From Pediococcus pentosaceus (GTDB taxonomy: Bacteria; Bacillota; Bacilli; Lactobacillales; Lactobacillaceae), in assembly GCF_001437285.1 (NCBI RefSeq), contig NZ_JQBF01000003.1:186001-250000 (forward strand): a stretch of DNA of 64,000 nt. Reading direction: 5' to 3'. A program made the translations under genes and the position numbers. Every line of letters starts with the position of its first letter. Within the stretch, counting starts at the first letter, position 1. The notes under the pieces were generated by a model. It was not told the origin of the DNA. It saw only the letters and a program-made list of their open reading frames with translations, and did no database searches. This document shows positions 1-10,834 of the stretch, piece after piece.

Positions 1-2
1 AA

Positions 3-125
3 AATATTGTGGTAGTTAATAACGGTCAAATCGTTGAAACTGGAAATCACGATAATTTAATGAGCCAAAATGGTTTCTACGCTGACTTGTATAATTCACA
101 ATTTGCAAGTGGTGAAGTAATTTAA
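3..125 (+). CDS. ABC exporter, C-terminal fragment (5' truncated by window)
   Basis: The window opens inside a reading frame whose last 40 residues are visible. They include the IVETGNHDNLMSQNGFYADL stretch typical of the extreme C-terminus of an ABC ATPase after the H-loop, as found in fused permease-ATPase exporters of the MdlB/LmrA type. The stop is TAA at 123-125 and a strong terminator follows. Whether a membrane domain is fused upstream, and what is exported, cannot be seen. The family assignment is good; the substrate is unknown. Confidence 0.75.
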   Translation, partial: NIVVVNNGQIVETGNHDNLMSQNGFYADLYNSQFASGEVI

Positions 126-130
126 TTTTT

Positions 131-177
131 AATGGGTTATTCTTCGTTTGAAACAAAACGGAGAATAACCCATTTTT
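131..177 (+). terminator. Rho-independent terminator of the ABC exporter
   Basis: The arm AATGGGTTATTCT pairs with AGAATAACCCATT across a short loop and is followed by a T run. It ends the exporter transcript and separates it from the serine hydrolase gene. Confidence 0.85.
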
Positions 178-225
178 TGTTATATAATGCTATTGGAATT
201 TAGGAAACGGACGGTAGGAATAAAA

Positions 226-1224
226 ATGGTATTTACTGATACAGAAAATTTAATTCAAGCGATGTTGGAGCAACAGATAATTCCTGGAGCAGACTATACT
301 TTTATTCATCATGGAAGGTTAGTTCATGAGGTAACCACAGGCTATAGCAGCGTAGTACCGGTTAAACGGCGCTTAGCGCAAGGTGAGTATTTTGATGTAG
401 CTTCTTTAACCAAAGTTATGGGGACGGTTCCTTTGACGCTCTGGTTAGAACAACAGGGAAGGATTAATTTAGAAGCCCCAGTGAGCCAATACCTTCCCCA
501 AATTAAAGATGCAAGAGTTACGTTACGTCATTTGTTGACGCATACTTCGGGGGCTACGGCTTGGATTGATCAGCGGGATGAATTAAATGCGAGTGAATTA
601 CGGGAAGCTATCTACAATAATTTAACTTTTGGAGCTGATTTTAATCAAAAAGTTGTTTATAACGATTATAATTTCCTATTGCTGGGCTTTATAATTGAAC
701 GGGTATTACATATGCCGGTTCAAGTAGCAATTCAGAAATATGTGTTGCAGCCTTGGGGATTAGAAGCCAGTAGCTTCACCCCTGATCCTCATCAAGCTAT
801 TCCAACGCAAGTCCGCAATGGCATCTTAACTAAGGGACAGGTACATGATCCTAAGGCCGCTTCGTTAGGCTTGCATGCTGGTTCAGCAGGACTATTTTCT
901 ACCAAACATGATGTGGTTAAATTTACCCTGAAAATGTTAGCAAATGAAAATGAACTTTTGGATGAAACAACCATGCGTCAATTCGAAGATAATCAAACGA
1001 CTAATTCTAAATTACTCCGTTCATGGGGCTGGGCGTTTGTTACTAGAAAACCACATCAAGTTCTACTCAGACATAGCGGTTTCACTGGAACATTTATTTT
1101 ATTGGATCGTTTAACACAAAATGGATTGGTATTCTTATCTAATCGGGTTCACCCGCAACCTAATTTGGAATTTTTAGAATATCGACAAAAAATTTATCAA
1201 ACTTTTGCCAAAGAAGATTTTTAA
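226..1224 (+). CDS. Serine hydrolase, beta-lactamase/penicillin-binding-protein-like family
   Basis: The 332-residue protein belongs to the class C beta-lactamase-like serine hydrolases, which include D-aminopeptidases, esterases and PBP4*-like proteins. The nucleophile motif is S60-L-T-K63. HLLTHTSG, a YND-type second motif (YNDYNF) and a C-terminal HSGFTGT in place of KTG are visible. No signal peptide or membrane segment is evident, so it is probably cytoplasmic. An ATG at 187 lies in the upstream T-run with no ribosome site, whereas ATG 226 follows AGGAA by five bases, so 226 is chosen. It is a single gene. The substrate cannot be told; true beta-lactam hydrolysis is unlikely for this group. 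Confidence 0.8.
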   Translation: MVFTDTENLIQAMLEQQIIPGADYTFIHHGRLVHEVTTGYSSVVPVKRRLAQGEYFDVASLTKVMGTVPLTLWLEQQGRINLEAPVSQYLPQIKDARVTLRHLLTHTSGATAWIDQRDELNASELREAIYNNLTFGADFNQKVVYNDYNFLLLGFIIERVLHMPVQVAIQKYVLQPWGLEASSFTPDPHQAIPTQVRNGILTKGQVHDPKAASLGLHAGSAGLFSTKHDVVKFTLKMLANENELLDETTMRQFEDNQTTNSKLLRSWGWAFVTRKPHQVLLRHSGFTGTFILLDRLTQNGLVFLSNRVHPQPNLEFLEYRQKIYQTFAKEDF

Positions 1225-1297
1225 AAATGTAACTTAAAGAACAATTGATGATGTGGTATTCTTAGGTAATGAGTAGATGAAAGGGGTTTTATAGAGT

Positions 1298-2266
1298 ATG
1301 AGTGAACCATTATTTTTAAATCCAGTATTCCATGAAAAAATTTGGGGAGGGGACCATTTAAGAACTGAATTTGGTTATGATATTCCAAGTGACCACACGG
1401 GAGAATGTTGGGCAATTTCAGCTCATCCACATGGCCCAGCCACCATTGCTAACGGAGAATTTAAAGGTATTACGTTAGACAAACTATGGGAAAGTCACCG
1501 AGAACAATTTGGAAATGCCAAGGGGGAAGTCTTTCCACTCTTAACTAAGATCTTAGATGCGAATGACGATTTATCTGTTCAAGTTCATCCAGATGATGCC
1601 TATGCAGCTGAGCATGAACATGAATTGGGTAAAACTGAATGTTGGTATATCATCTCGGCCGAACCAGGAGCTGAATTATACTACGGTCATAACGCTAAAA
1701 CACATGAAGAATTGGCAGATTGGATTAATAATGGTCAATGGGACAAATTATTCCGCAAAGTGCCAGTTAAAGCCGGTGAATTTTATTATGTGCCTAGTGG
1801 TACAATTCATGCTTTAGGTAAGGGAATTATGGTTCTTGAAACTCAACAAAGCAGTGATACAACATACCGCTTGTATGATTTTGATCGGGTAGATAAAACC
1901 ACTGGTGAAAAACGTGAACTTCATCTTCAACAATCAATTGATGTAACTAACGTACCTCATGAAGATCCTAAACTTAACATTACTACTGACAAAGTAGGCG
2001 ACGCTGAGGTAACTACATTTGTTAAAGCTCCAATTTCAAAGTATTTCTCAGTGAGAAAAGTTTCTTTGAAAGATGGCGAAGTTAGCTTTAAGCGTGAAGG
2101 TTTGTACACCTTAGTTTCAGTATTAGATGGAGAAGGGAACATTACTGTTGATGGAAAAACATATACTCTTGTTAAAGGTCAACACTTTGTTCTTCCTAAC
2201 CCAGTCAAAGAATGGAGCTATAGTGGAAAACTTGAATTAATTGTTAGTGAACCTGGTGAAGCATAA
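1298..2266 (+). CDS. manA: Mannose-6-phosphate isomerase, class I
   Basis: The enzyme interconverts mannose 6-phosphate and fructose 6-phosphate in the cytoplasm and uses zinc. The 322-residue length fits the short Firmicute form. The cupin metal-site motifs are visible: QVHPDDAYA, GKTECWY and the later VPSGTIHALGKG, followed by LETQQSSDTTYRLYDFDR. AAAGGGG lies about 11 bases before the ATG. A weak promoter-like TTGATG/TAATGA pair with a 16-base spacer lies at 1245-1272. It is monocistronic and closed by a strong palindrome shared with the convergent gatD. It probably links mannose or mannosylated sugars to glycolysis or to sugar nucleotide synthesis. Confidence 0.93.
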   Translation: MSEPLFLNPVFHEKIWGGDHLRTEFGYDIPSDHTGECWAISAHPHGPATIANGEFKGITLDKLWESHREQFGNAKGEVFPLLTKILDANDDLSVQVHPDDAYAAEHEHELGKTECWYIISAEPGAELYYGHNAKTHEELADWINNGQWDKLFRKVPVKAGEFYYVPSGTIHALGKGIMVLETQQSSDTTYRLYDFDRVDKTTGEKRELHLQQSIDVTNVPHEDPKLNITTDKVGDAEVTTFVKAPISKYFSVRKVSLKDGEVSFKREGLYTLVSVLDGEGNITVDGKTYTLVKGQHFVLPNPVKEWSYSGKLELIVSEPGEA

Positions 2267-2309
2267 AAAAGAGTATCTAAGAAAAAATTTTTTCTTAGAT
2301 ACTCTTTTT
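2266..2309. terminator. Bidirectional terminator between manA and gatD
   Basis: A perfect palindrome (GAGTATCTAAG and its complement around an A/T centre) is flanked by an A run on one side and a T run on the other. It can therefore end both the plus-strand manA transcript and the minus-strand murT-gatD transcript. Confidence 0.9.
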
Positions 2310-2313
2310 AGTC

Positions 2314-3018
2314 TTAGAAAGTTGGTTCAATAGTAAGTTCTTTTTGAGGAGTTAAATCAGCATCAGGATATTTACGACTAAGAGCAGTTAAAATTATACG
2401 CTTAGCTAATTCACCATTACGAGTTAGGATTGGACCATGGAAATAAGAGCCATAAACGTTTTTATAAATGACTCCTTCTGATTGATCTTCACCGTTGTTA
2501 CCATGGCCAGACTGAACTTCCCCTAAAGGACGTTCTCCCTTACCAAGGAAAGTTTTCCCGTTGTGATTTTCAAAACCATGGTAAATTTCTCCAGTTTCAG
2601 CATTTTTGATAACAATATCGCCAATGAAGCGATTATCGTCTTGACTTAATGTGTAGTGATCTAAAGCATCAATCCCTTTAATTTTCTCACCATTCGCACC
2701 AACGTAGTAATGACCTAGAAGTTGATAACCACCGCAGATGGCAAGTAGTGGACCGCCATCTTCAATATAATCAGTTAGATCTTCTTTTTTGTGTTGAATA
2801 TCCTTGGAAACGATGGTTTGTTCATAGTCTTGACCACCGCCGAAAAAGACGATATCCCAGTCTTTAGGATTAAATTGATCATCGAGACTAACAATGTCAA
2901 TATCTAAATCTGTATCCATTTTTTTAGCATAATATTTTAAAGCTAGTAAATTACCGTTGTCACCATAGGTATTCAATAGGTCACCATAAAGATGAGCCAC
3001 GTTTAGATTATATTTCAT
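2314..3018 (-). CDS. gatD: Lipid II isoglutaminyl synthase, glutaminase subunit GatD
   Basis: GatD hydrolyses glutamine and channels ammonia to MurT, which amidates the D-Glu of lipid II to D-isoglutamine on the inner membrane face. The 234-residue class I amidotransferase (CobB/CobQ-like) shows the nucleophile C95 in ICGGYQLLG and a C-terminal SYFHGPIL with the catalytic His. The start lies one base after the murT stop, preceded by AGAGGGG at seven bases, so the two are co-transcribed and translationally close. The length and gene pairing match the known MurT/GatD complex. Confidence 0.93.
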   Translation of the reverse strand: MKYNLNVAHLYGDLLNTYGDNGNLLALKYYAKKMDTDLDIDIVSLDDQFNPKDWDIVFFGGGQDYEQTIVSKDIQHKKEDLTDYIEDGGPLLAICGGYQLLGHYYVGANGEKIKGIDALDHYTLSQDDNRFIGDIVIKNAETGEIYHGFENHNGKTFLGKGERPLGEVQSGHGNNGEDQSEGVIYKNVYGSYFHGPILTRNGELAKRIILTALSRKYPDADLTPQKELTIEPTF

Positions 3019-3019
3019 A

Positions 3020-4366
3020 TTAAATCCCCTCTTTGATGTAACCTTCTGTAGCTAATTGTTTACGTAATTGAAGCATGGCAGTGTAAGTTGCAAATACGTA
3101 AACACGCTTGGTAGGTAAATTTTTAATATTTGAAACAGCATCTTTTAAATTATCATAGGTCCAAAGTTGATTATCCTCAACTCCAGCTACCTTAAGACGG
3201 AAAGTGATGTCTTTGTAACGTTCGCCACCCGTCATGTATTGTTGAATTGGCATTTGCGTTAATTTTTCAAAATTTCCATCCCAAATCCAACTTGTATCAA
3301 TCCCATCAGCATAGTTAGCATTTAGTAAACCAACAAAAGAAAAAGGTTCGCTTTCAGTTCCAACCATATCAATTACTTGGTTTAAACCAACAGGATTTTT
3401 AACTAGCACGATGGTAATTTCTTTACCATCTACATTGATTTGTTCTTGTCGTCCAAAAACCCGCTCATCGGGGTCATTTAAAGCCTTTTGAATACTAGAA
3501 GTAGGTACTCCCATAAATTTACCGACCGAATAGGCGGCCAGTGCATTATAGACATTGTAAAGTCCCCCGATGTGAAGGGTGAAGTTGGAAGCATCAATGA
3601 AAAATTTAGATAAATTGGGAGTAAGCTTGGTAATCTGGGTAAGTTGATAAGTTAATTCGGGACGTTCCCAGCCGCAATTAGGGCAATAATACTTACCTTG
3701 ATTGCTATAACTAATAAATTTATAGTGAATAATATGTTCGCAGCGAGGACAAACCACGCCATCAGTATTCGGATCTGCCTTCATCTCACCGTCGGGTTGA
3801 TTGTTAAAACCATAGTAGACAACAGGATTAGGAAGGTCAACCGAATTGAAAATCGGCATGTCGCCATTAGCGATAATGGTAGCTTCCGGAGCTAATTTAA
3901 CCCCATCTAATATTTTTCGATAGGTTGTGTAAATTTCGCCATAGCGATCCATTTGATCTCTAAATATATTAGTAAAAACGAAGGCTAAGGGTTTGATATA
4001 TTGTGTTACCTTAATGACGTTAGCTTCGTCTACTTCTAAAATAGCAATATTTTTGCCTTTTTTAGATTTATGGTCAGTTAAGAAAGTGGTGACAATCCCT
4101 TGTTCCATGTTCGAACCAGTTGGATTAGTAAGAACATGATCAAACTTTTGACGAAGAACTTTAACGGTTAAAGCAGTGGTAAGGGTCTTACCATTGGTAC
4201 CAGTGATTACGATCACATCGTAGTCCTTACCAAGATCTTTTAGAATGGTTGGATCAATCTTAGTAGTTATTTTGCCTGGTAGTGAACTTCCTCCAGAACG
4301 AAATGTGTGTAAAAACCAATATGACGATTTACCGGCCATTTTGGCAATTGAACTTTTAAATGACAT
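3020..4366 (-). CDS. murT: Lipid II isoglutaminyl synthase, Mur ligase-like subunit MurT
   Basis: MurT is the ATP-dependent partner of GatD and activates the alpha-carboxyl of D-Glu in lipid II for amidation. The 448-residue protein has the Mur-ligase P-loop [11 protein letters not shown], then a zinc ribbon insertion with CPRC and CPNC knuckles, then the C-terminal DUF1727 region with the DTSWIWD motif characteristic of MurT. A GGAGGG ribosome site precedes the ATG by seven bases. Amidated lipid II is the preferred substrate for cross-linking in many Gram-positives, so the operon is probably important for growth. Confidence 0.94.
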   Translation of the reverse strand: MSFKSSIAKMAGKSSYWFLHTFRSGGSSLPGKITTKIDPTILKDLGKDYDVIVITGTNGKTLTTALTVKVLRQKFDHVLTNPTGSNMEQGIVTTFLTDHKSKKGKNIAILEVDEANVIKVTQYIKPLAFVFTNIFRDQMDRYGEIYTTYRKILDGVKLAPEATIIANGDMPIFNSVDLPNPVVYYGFNNQPDGEMKADPNTDGVVCPRCEHIIHYKFISYSNQGKYYCPNCGWERPELTYQLTQITKLTPNLSKFFIDASNFTLHIGGLYNVYNALAAYSVGKFMGVPTSSIQKALNDPDERVFGRQEQINVDGKEITIVLVKNPVGLNQVIDMVGTESEPFSFVGLLNANYADGIDTSWIWDGNFEKLTQMPIQQYMTGGERYKDITFRLKVAGVEDNQLWTYDNLKDAVSNIKNLPTKRVYVFATYTAMLQLRKQLATEGYIKEGI

Positions 4367-4419
4367 GTTAAGCCCTCCGAATATCTTTAAAACATCTAAA
4401 ATAGTATTTTAAGCTGAAA

Positions 4420-4448
4420 TTGATAAAAAAGAAAGTTTCTTATATTAA
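4420..4448 (+). promoter_or_regulatory. Candidate promoter of the tdk-prfA-prmC-sua5-glyA operon
   Basis: TTGATA at 4420-4425 and TATTAA at 4443-4448 are separated by 17 bases in the divergent murT/tdk intergenic region. A second possible -10, TATACT at 4478-4483, lies closer to tdk but has a poor -35. Confidence 0.5.
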
Positions 4449-4519
4449 TAAGAGATGAATTTTTATTTTATATCAGCTATACTTAAATTTCGGAGAATAA
4501 AATTAGGAGTGGGGCTAGA

Positions 4520-5113
4520 ATGGCACAGTTATTTTTTCATTACGGAGCAATGAATAGTGGTAAGTCAATTGAAATTTTAAAAGTGGCTCATAACTATGAA
4601 GAACAAGATAAAAAAGTTATTTTAATGACGAGTGGTATTGATACTAGAACGGCTGTTGGTGAAATTTCCAGCCGGATTGGGTTGCGCCGAGATGCTCTTC
4701 CAATTTTTGATGATACGAATATTTTGGAATTGATTACGCAAGCTAGTGCCCAAGAAGATACTGCTTGTATCTTGATTGATGAAGCTCAATTTTTGAAAAA
4801 ACATCACATTATAGAACTAGCTAAAGTAGTCGATGACTTAGGAATTCCAGTCATGACGTTTGGTTTAAAAAATGATTTCAGAAATGAATTGTTTGAAGGA
4901 ACTAAATACTTACTTTTATATGCCGATAAAATTGTGGAAATGAAGACAATTTGTTGGTTCTGTAAGCACAAAGCGCTAATGAATTTACGCGTTCATGATG
5001 GTAAACCGGTCTATGATGGTGAGCAAGTTCAAATTGGTGGTAATGAGTCTTATTACCCGGTTTGTCGTCGCCATTATTTTCACCCACTGACTGAAGAAGA
5101 AATGAGGAATTAA
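4520..5113 (+). CDS. tdk: Thymidine kinase (type II)
   Basis: The enzyme phosphorylates thymidine to dTMP in the salvage pathway, using ATP. The 197-residue length is usual for the type II bacterial enzyme. The P-loop is GAMNSGKS at residues 9-16, the Walker B-like DEAQF follows, and zinc-site cysteines are seen in CWFC and near the C-terminus in CRRHY. It is first in a compact operon and its stop is followed four bases later by prfA. The order tdk-prfA-prmC-sua5-glyA-upp is a familiar Lactobacillales arrangement. Confidence 0.95.
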   Translation: MAQLFFHYGAMNSGKSIEILKVAHNYEEQDKKVILMTSGIDTRTAVGEISSRIGLRRDALPIFDDTNILELITQASAQEDTACILIDEAQFLKKHHIIELAKVVDDLGIPVMTFGLKNDFRNELFEGTKYLLLYADKIVEMKTICWFCKHKALMNLRVHDGKPVYDGEQVQIGGNESYYPVCRRHYFHPLTEEEMRN

Positions 5114-5117
5114 TTAA

Positions 5118-6197
5118 ATGGATATTATTGAAAAAGTTCAGGCTGTTGCCGACCGCTATGAAGAATTAAGCGAACTATTAGCTGATCCTGAAGTTTTAGG
5201 AGATTCACAACGTTATCAAGAGCTTTCTAAAGAAGAAGGCGAAATCCGTGAAACTGTGGAAAAGTATCGTGAATACCGAAAAACAGTTGATGCTATTGCT
5301 GAAAACGAAGAATTACAACGTGAAAAATTAGATCCAGAAATGGATAGTTTAGTTAAAGCTGAATTAGCTGAACTTCGTGAAACTAAAGCTACTTTAGAAG
5401 AAGAAATTAAAATTTTAATGTTACCAACTGACCCCAATGATGATAAAAATATCATCATGGAAATTCATGGAGCAGCTGGTGGGGATGAAGCTAGTTTATT
5501 TGCTGCTGACCTATACAACATGTATACGCGTTATGCTGAAACCCAAGGATGGAAAGTAGAAGTTGTGGATGAAAATGCTACTGACGTTGGTGGTTTCAAG
5601 GAAATCGTATTAATGATTTCTGGTAATAAAGTTTATTCTAAATTGAAGTATGAAAATGGCGCACATCGAGTTCAACGAGTTCCAGTTACTGAATCGGCAG
5701 GACGAGTACATACATCTACATCAACCGTAGGAGTAATGCCTGAAGCGGAAGATGTTGATATTGAAATCGATCAAAAAGATATTCGTACGGATGTTTATCG
5801 CTCATCTGGTGCTGGTGGACAGCATATTAATAAGACTTCTTCAGCGGTTCGAATGACCCACTTACCAACCGGTATCGTAGTTGCGATGCAAGATGAACGT
5901 TCGCAACAACAAAATCGTGAAAAGGCAATGCGCATTTTAAAGGCTCGGGTTTATGACTATTACCAAACGCAAGAAGAAGATGCATATAATGCAGAACGTA
6001 AAAGCGCTGTTGGTACCGGAGATCGTTCCGAACGTATAAGAACTTACAACTTCCCTCAAAATCGGGTTACCGATCATCGGATTGGTCTTACTTTGAACAA
6101 GTTAGATCGAGTTATGAATGGTGAATTAGATGATATCATCGATGCTCTTATTCTCGATGATCAAGCCAAGAAAGTGGAACAACTTCGTAATGAATAA
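5118..6197 (+). CDS. prfA: Peptide chain release factor 1
   Basis: RF1 recognises UAA and UAG and triggers peptidyl-tRNA hydrolysis on the ribosome. At 359 residues it is full length. The stop-recognition tripeptide PVT is at residues 189-191 and the catalytic GGQ at 233-235 in [12 protein letters not shown]; the PxT type separates it from RF2. The Gln of GGQ is the methylation target of PrmC, which is encoded immediately downstream and overlaps the end of this gene by eight bases. Confidence 0.97.
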   Translation: MDIIEKVQAVADRYEELSELLADPEVLGDSQRYQELSKEEGEIRETVEKYREYRKTVDAIAENEELQREKLDPEMDSLVKAELAELRETKATLEEEIKILMLPTDPNDDKNIIMEIHGAAGGDEASLFAADLYNMYTRYAETQGWKVEVVDENATDVGGFKEIVLMISGNKVYSKLKYENGAHRVQRVPVTESAGRVHTSTSTVGVMPEAEDVDIEIDQKDIRTDVYRSSGAGGQHINKTSSAVRMTHLPTGIVVAMQDERSQQQNREKAMRILKARVYDYYQTQEEDAYNAERKSAVGTGDRSERIRTYNFPQNRVTDHRIGLTLNKLDRVMNGELDDIIDALILDDQAKKVEQLRNE

Positions 6198-7041
6198 TAT
6201 TCCAACTTATTTTGAAGCCCTGAGATGGGCTTCTTTGTTTATCCGAAAAAACCAAGGAGACGAGAATGCTCCAGAATTGATCTTGATGGATACAATGGAG
6301 TGGTCAAGAACCGAATTAATCATGCATTACCGTGAAAAACTTTTTCCCGAACAGTGGGAGAAATTTCAAACCGCTGTGAAAAGAGTTGCCAAGGGAGAGC
6401 CTGTACAATACGTAACGAATAAGGCTACTTTTTTTGGACGTGAATTTTACGTTGACAAACGGGTGTTAATTCCACGGGTTGAAACGGAAGAGTTAGTCGA
6501 AACGATTCTAAGTAAAACTAAGCGCAGTCGACAGAGACTTCGAGTTTTAGATATTGGGACGGGGAGTGGTGATATAGCGATTACGCTTAAATTGGAGCGT
6601 CCAGAATGGTTAGTCACGGCGGTTGATATCTCTAAAGATGCTTTAACAGTGGCTCAACGGAATGCTGAAAGTCATGAAGCTATCGTTGATTTCAGGCTAG
6701 GGTCATTGTTTGAACCTGTCCAAGGGGAACGTTTTGATTTAATTATCAGCAATCCGCCCTATATTGCGGATAATGAAAAGCATGAAATGGATCAATCAGT
6801 GATTGACTTTGAGCCTCATCAAGCCTTATTTGCTGACGATCACGGATTATTTTGGTATAAAAGAATTGCAGATCAATTGGATCAATATTTAGTCGAACAC
6901 GGAGAATTGGGTTGCGAAATTGGTTATCGTCAAGGTACGGACCTAAAAAAGTATTTCTTAGAAAAGAAGTATATTGACCAAGCGGAAGTTATAAAAGATA
7001 TTAGTCAACACGATCGAATTCTTTGGGTTAAAAAGAAATAG
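6190..7041 (+). CDS. prmC: Peptide chain release factor glutamine methyltransferase
   Basis: PrmC uses SAM to N5-methylate the Gln of the GGQ motif of RF1 and RF2. The 283-residue protein has the N-terminal substrate-binding domain, the SAM loop [11 protein letters not shown] and the catalytic NPPY at residues 188-191. The frame is open upstream to 6130, but the family N-terminus and a GTGGAAC ribosome site support ATG 6190, which overlaps the prfA stop and suggests translational coupling. Confidence 0.94.
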   Translation: MNNIPTYFEALRWASLFIRKNQGDENAPELILMDTMEWSRTELIMHYREKLFPEQWEKFQTAVKRVAKGEPVQYVTNKATFFGREFYVDKRVLIPRVETEELVETILSKTKRSRQRLRVLDIGTGSGDIAITLKLERPEWLVTAVDISKDALTVAQRNAESHEAIVDFRLGSLFEPVQGERFDLIISNPPYIADNEKHEMDQSVIDFEPHQALFADDHGLFWYKRIADQLDQYLVEHGELGCEIGYRQGTDLKKYFLEKKYIDQAEVIKDISQHDRILWVKKK

Positions 7042-7050
7042 GTGATAAAA

Positions 7051-8073
7051 ATGAGTAAATTATTTAGTTCTGATGAAATACAAGTAGCGGCTCAAGCCAT
7101 CAAAGCTGGTGAATTAGTATCTTTCCCAACCGAAACAGTTTATGGACTGGGTGCGGATGCAACTAATCCAGAGGCAGTAAAAAAAGTTTATGCTGCTAAA
7201 GGCCGTCCTTCGGATAATCCGCTAATTGTCCATGTTGCGGACCAAACAGAAGTTGCAAAGTTTGCTAATATTGACGACAAAAGCAAAAAATTAATGGATC
7301 AATTTTGGCCAGGACCACTAACCATTATCTTACCAATTAAAAAGGGAGCTTTAAATTCGATTGTTACAGGTGGATTAGATACAGCTGCTTTTCGTAATCC
7401 GGCTACTCAAGTAACAATTGATTTAATTCGTGCAGCTGGAGTTCCATTGGTGGGCCCATCCGCTAATACATCAGGGAAACCTAGCCCCACTAAACCGGAG
7501 CATGTGTTGCATGATTTGGACGGAAAAATTGCTGGAGTTCTAGATGATGGGGAAACTACCATCGGTGTTGAATCAACGGTTTTAGATATGTCAAGTACAA
7601 CGCCAAGTATCTTGCGGCCAGGGGCCATTACAGAACAAGCATTGGCACCCTTAATAGGTGAGGTCCAGACCGACCATCATAAAGTCGGAAAAGATGAAGT
7701 TCCTAAGGCGCCTGGAATGAAATACAAACACTATGCTCCGAATGCCCAAGTATACATAGTGTCTGATCAGGATTGGGACGGTGTCGTAGCTTGGCTCCAA
7801 AAGCATACTGATCAAACTATTGGAATTATGGCCACAAATGAAATTTTCGAGACCAAAAAATTAGGAGAATTCGACCAAGTTCGATACATTTCCTTAGGGG
7901 TAGATTCTAAGACGGCTAGTCGAGAACTATTCGATGGATTACGAACCTTTGATGCTGATTCAGCAATAAAAACCATTTTTGCTCAAGGATTTGATAGAAT
8001 AGGGATTGGCGAGGCATACATGAATCGTCTCCAAAAATCTGCAGGTAACACATACTTTAGTGACATCGATTAG
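7051..8073 (+). CDS. L-threonylcarbamoyladenylate synthase (Sua5 long form)
   Basis: The enzyme makes threonylcarbamoyl-AMP from threonine, bicarbonate and ATP, the first step of tRNA t6A37 modification. The 340-residue protein is a Sua5-type fusion: an N-terminal YrdC domain ([19 protein letters not shown], then [11 protein letters not shown]) and a C-terminal Sua5 domain after the linker [17 protein letters not shown] at 7042 is part of the ribosome site; ATG 7051 is correctly spaced from AGGTGAT. Bacillus names for this gene include ywlC/tsaC. Confidence 0.92.
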   Translation: MSKLFSSDEIQVAAQAIKAGELVSFPTETVYGLGADATNPEAVKKVYAAKGRPSDNPLIVHVADQTEVAKFANIDDKSKKLMDQFWPGPLTIILPIKKGALNSIVTGGLDTAAFRNPATQVTIDLIRAAGVPLVGPSANTSGKPSPTKPEHVLHDLDGKIAGVLDDGETTIGVESTVLDMSSTTPSILRPGAITEQALAPLIGEVQTDHHKVGKDEVPKAPGMKYKHYAPNAQVYIVSDQDWDGVVAWLQKHTDQTIGIMATNEIFETKKLGEFDQVRYISLGVDSKTASRELFDGLRTFDADSAIKTIFAQGFDRIGIGEAYMNRLQKSAGNTYFSDID

Positions 8074-8086
8074 GGGGAATTGGTCA

Positions 8087-9319
8087 ATGAATTATACAAA
8101 ACAAGATCCAGAATTATGGTCAGCAATTGAACGTGAAGAAAAGCGTCAGCAACATAATATTGAATTAATTGCTTCGGAAAATATTGTATCTGATAGCGTA
8201 CGCAAGGCCCAAGGTAGTGTACTTACTAATAAGTATGCCGAAGGTTATCCTGGCAAACGTTACTATGGTGGGTGTGAATTTATTGACCAAGTTGAACAAT
8301 TAGCAATTGATCGGGCAAAAGCCATCTTTAATGCGGAATATGTAAATGTTCAACCCCATTCTGGTTCCCAAGCGAATGCTGCGGCTTATGCCGCGTTTAT
8401 TAAACCTGGGGATAAAATTTTAGGGATGGACCTTAATGCTGGTGGACATTTAACACACGGTGCTAAAGTAAGCTTTAGTGGAACTTTTTATCAATCAGTG
8501 AGTTATGGGGTTGATCCTCAAACTGAAAAATTAGATTACGATGAAATTCGTCGTATTGCTTTAAAGGAACAGCCACAAATTATTGTTGCGGGAGCTTCGG
8601 CCTATAGTCGATTTATTGATTGGAATAAATTCCGCGAAATTGCTGATGAAGTCGGGGCTTATCTGATGGTAGATATGGCCCATATTGCTGGTCTGGTAGC
8701 AGCTGGTCTGCATCCTTCACCAGTTGGCATTGCTGATGTGGTTACAACTACGACACATAAGACCCTCCGAGGTCCCCGTGGTGGCATGATTCTTTCGCAG
8801 GAAAAATATGCCAAGCAACTTAATTTTGCGGTATTTCCTCAAAATCAAGGTGGTCCATTAGAACATGTTATTGCTGCGAAGGCCGTTGCCTTTGGTGAAG
8901 CATTGCAACCAGAATTTAAGACTTATCAAGAACAAGTTTTAAAAAATGCGAAAGCAATGGCTGAAATCTTTGAAAATGATACGATTTTGCACGTAGTAAC
9001 GGGGGGGACCGATAATCATCTGATGACAGTAGATTTAACTGGGACCCAATTAAATGGTAAGGAAGTACAGAATCTGTTAGATGGCGTCTTCATTACTACT
9101 AATAAAGAAGCTATTCCAGAAGAAAAATTAAGCCCATTTAAAACCTCAGGAATTCGAATTGGAACGCCAGCTATTACGACACGAGGATTTAAAGAAGACG
9201 ACTGTCGTGAAGTTGCTAATTTGATAATTCGAGCAATCAAAAATGCGGATAATGAAACAGTTTTAGAAGAAATTAAGCGAGATGTGTTCAAACTAACTGA
9301 AAAGTACCCTATTGATTAA
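8087..9319 (+). CDS. glyA: Serine hydroxymethyltransferase
   Basis: This PLP enzyme converts serine and tetrahydrofolate to glycine and 5,10-methylene-THF, feeding purine, dTMP and methionine synthesis. The 410-residue protein has the PLP lysine K225 in [14 protein letters not shown] and conserved ELIASEN and PGKRYYGG near the N-terminus. The frame continues upstream to 8060, inside sua5, but AGGGGGA at 8072-8078 fixes the start at ATG 8087. It is the last gene of the tdk operon as far as visible. Confidence 0.96.
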   Translation: MNYTKQDPELWSAIEREEKRQQHNIELIASENIVSDSVRKAQGSVLTNKYAEGYPGKRYYGGCEFIDQVEQLAIDRAKAIFNAEYVNVQPHSGSQANAAAYAAFIKPGDKILGMDLNAGGHLTHGAKVSFSGTFYQSVSYGVDPQTEKLDYDEIRRIALKEQPQIIVAGASAYSRFIDWNKFREIADEVGAYLMVDMAHIAGLVAAGLHPSPVGIADVVTTTTHKTLRGPRGGMILSQEKYAKQLNFAVFPQNQGGPLEHVIAAKAVAFGEALQPEFKTYQEQVLKNAKAMAEIFENDTILHVVTGGTDNHLMTVDLTGTQLNGKEVQNLLDGVFITTNKEAIPEEKLSPFKTSGIRIGTPAITTRGFKEDDCREVANLIIRAIKNADNETVLEEIKRDVFKLTEKYPID

Positions 9320-9388
9320 ATTAGTCCTAGTTTTTTTATGTTTTTTTAGCTACAATTGATAAGGAATTTGAAAGGAGCGAGTTTAGTC

Positions 9389-10018
9389 ATGGGTAAGTTT
9401 GAGGTTCTCGATCATCCGTTAATTCAACATAAGTTAACTTTGATTAGAGATAAACACTGTAGTACAAAAGAATTTAGAGAAATCGTCAATGAAATCTCAA
9501 CATTAATGGCATATGAAGTATCACGAGATATGCCACTGATGGATGTTGAAATTGAAACACCAATTGGTAAATCAATTCAAAAACAGATTTCAGGTAAAAA
9601 AGTGGCGATTGTTCCAATTCTACGTGCTGGTTTAGGTATGGTTGATGGAATGGCCGAGTTATTACCAGTTGCTCGTATTGGTCACATCGGAATGTATCGT
9701 GACGAAGAAACATTAAAGCCAACTGAATACTTTGTAAAATTACCAAGTGATATCAGTGAACGTCAAGTATTCGTTGTTGATCCAATGCTTGCTACTGGTG
9801 GATCAGCCATTATGGCTGTGGATGCATTGAAAAAACGTGGTGCTAAAGACATCCGTTTCTGTAGCTTAGTAGCTGCTCCTGAAGGGGTTAAAGCATTACA
9901 AGAAGCTCATCCAGACATCGATATTTACACAGCTGCTCTAGATGAAAAGCTTAATGAAGATGGTTACATCGTCCCAGGATTAGGGGATGCTGGTGATCGC
10001 TTATTCGGTACAAAATAA
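9389..10018 (+). CDS. upp: Uracil phosphoribosyltransferase
   Basis: Upp salvages uracil to UMP with PRPP. The 209-residue length is typical. The PRPP-binding loop [12 protein letters not shown] and the C-terminal uracil-binding [13 protein letters not shown] are both present. An upstream in-frame start at 9356 lacks a ribosome site, while AAAGGAG at 9371-9377 supports ATG 9389. A TACAAT at 9351-9356 may be its own -10, but the -35 is unclear. A strong terminator follows, so upp is not co-transcribed with the downstream ABC genes. Confidence 0.95.
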   Translation: MGKFEVLDHPLIQHKLTLIRDKHCSTKEFREIVNEISTLMAYEVSRDMPLMDVEIETPIGKSIQKQISGKKVAIVPILRAGLGMVDGMAELLPVARIGHIGMYRDEETLKPTEYFVKLPSDISERQVFVVDPMLATGGSAIMAVDALKKRGAKDIRFCSLVAAPEGVKALQEAHPDIDIYTAALDEKLNEDGYIVPGLGDAGDRLFGTK

Positions 10019-10024
10019 ATCTTT

Positions 10025-10053
10025 AAAAAGAAGGCCATTGGCCTTCTTTTTTT
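10025..10053 (+). terminator. Rho-independent terminator after upp
   Basis: AAGAAGGCC pairs with GGCCTTCTT around a two-base loop and is followed by seven or more T. Confidence 0.9.
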
Positions 10054-10123
10054 GTATGTTATTAGTATTAAAACGAACTAAGCTTTATTATTAGTAATAT
10101 AGTAAAAATTCGGGGGAATCAGC

Positions 10124-10825
10124 ATGGCTTATATCGAAGTAAAAAACGAGTCAAAAGTGTACCAAATGGGTGAAACAAAAATTTTTGCTAATCGAGATGT
10201 TAATTTTGAAGTTGAAGAAGGTAAAGTAACGGTGATTTTAGGGCCTAGTGGCGCAGGAAAATCAACCGTATTAAATATGTTAGGTGGTATGGATAGCCCT
10301 ACTAGTGGTCAAATTATGATTGATAATATGGATATTGCGACATTTAACGATCGCCAATTAACTAATTATCGACGCCATGATGTAGGATTCGTATTTCAGT
10401 TTTATAATTTAATTCCAAATCTATCCACATTGGAAAATGTTGAATTAGCTACTTCCTTAGTTAAGGATGGACAAGCGCCCGAGGAAGTTTTAAAAGCAGT
10501 TGGATTACAAGAAAGAATGGATAATTTTCCTTCCCAGCTTTCTGGTGGTGAACAGCAGCGTCTAGCTATTGCTCGTGCGTTGGCTAAGAATCCTAAGTTA
10601 CTTTTATGTGATGAACCGACGGGAGCTTTGGATTATCAAACAGGAAAACAAGTTTTGCAATTATTAAGTGATGCTAGTCGTAAATTTCATAAAACGGTAA
10701 TCATTATTACTCACAACTCTGAAATTGCTCAAATGGCTGATCGGGTAATTCAGATTAACGACGCCCGAGTGCGAGCGGTAAAAGATAATGCTAATCCAGT
10801 TCCAGTTAAAGACATTGTTTGGTAG
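10124..10825 (+). CDS. ABC transporter ATP-binding protein (MacB/LolD-like)
   Basis: The 233-residue ATPase powers the FtsX-type permease encoded nine bases downstream. Walker A is GPSGAGKST, the Q-loop region is [17 protein letters not shown], the signature is LSGGEQQR and Walker B is [12 protein letters not shown]. This pattern is that of the MacB/LolD/BceA group of MacB-type (type VII) exporters. CGGGGGAA precedes the ATG. The pair lies between upp and atpB, which are adjacent in many lactobacilli. The substrate is unknown; peptide export or envelope-stress defence is possible but not shown, and no two-component system is adjacent. Confidence 0.88.
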   Translation: MAYIEVKNESKVYQMGETKIFANRDVNFEVEEGKVTVILGPSGAGKSTVLNMLGGMDSPTSGQIMIDNMDIATFNDRQLTNYRRHDVGFVFQFYNLIPNLSTLENVELATSLVKDGQAPEEVLKAVGLQERMDNFPSQLSGGEQQRLAIARALAKNPKLLLCDEPTGALDYQTGKQVLQLLSDASRKFHKTVIIITHNSEIAQMADRVIQINDARVRAVKDNANPVPVKDIVW

Positions 10826-10834
10826 GGTGAGCTA

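Noticed and set aside
183-188. TATAAT as a promoter for the serine hydrolase
   Set aside because: No acceptable -35 exists 16-18 bases upstream; that region is the arm of the preceding terminator.
187-225. Upstream ATG 187 as the start of the serine hydrolase
   Set aside because: It has no ribosome site and lies in the terminator tail and a TATAAT-like stretch; ATG 226 has AGGAA at the right distance.
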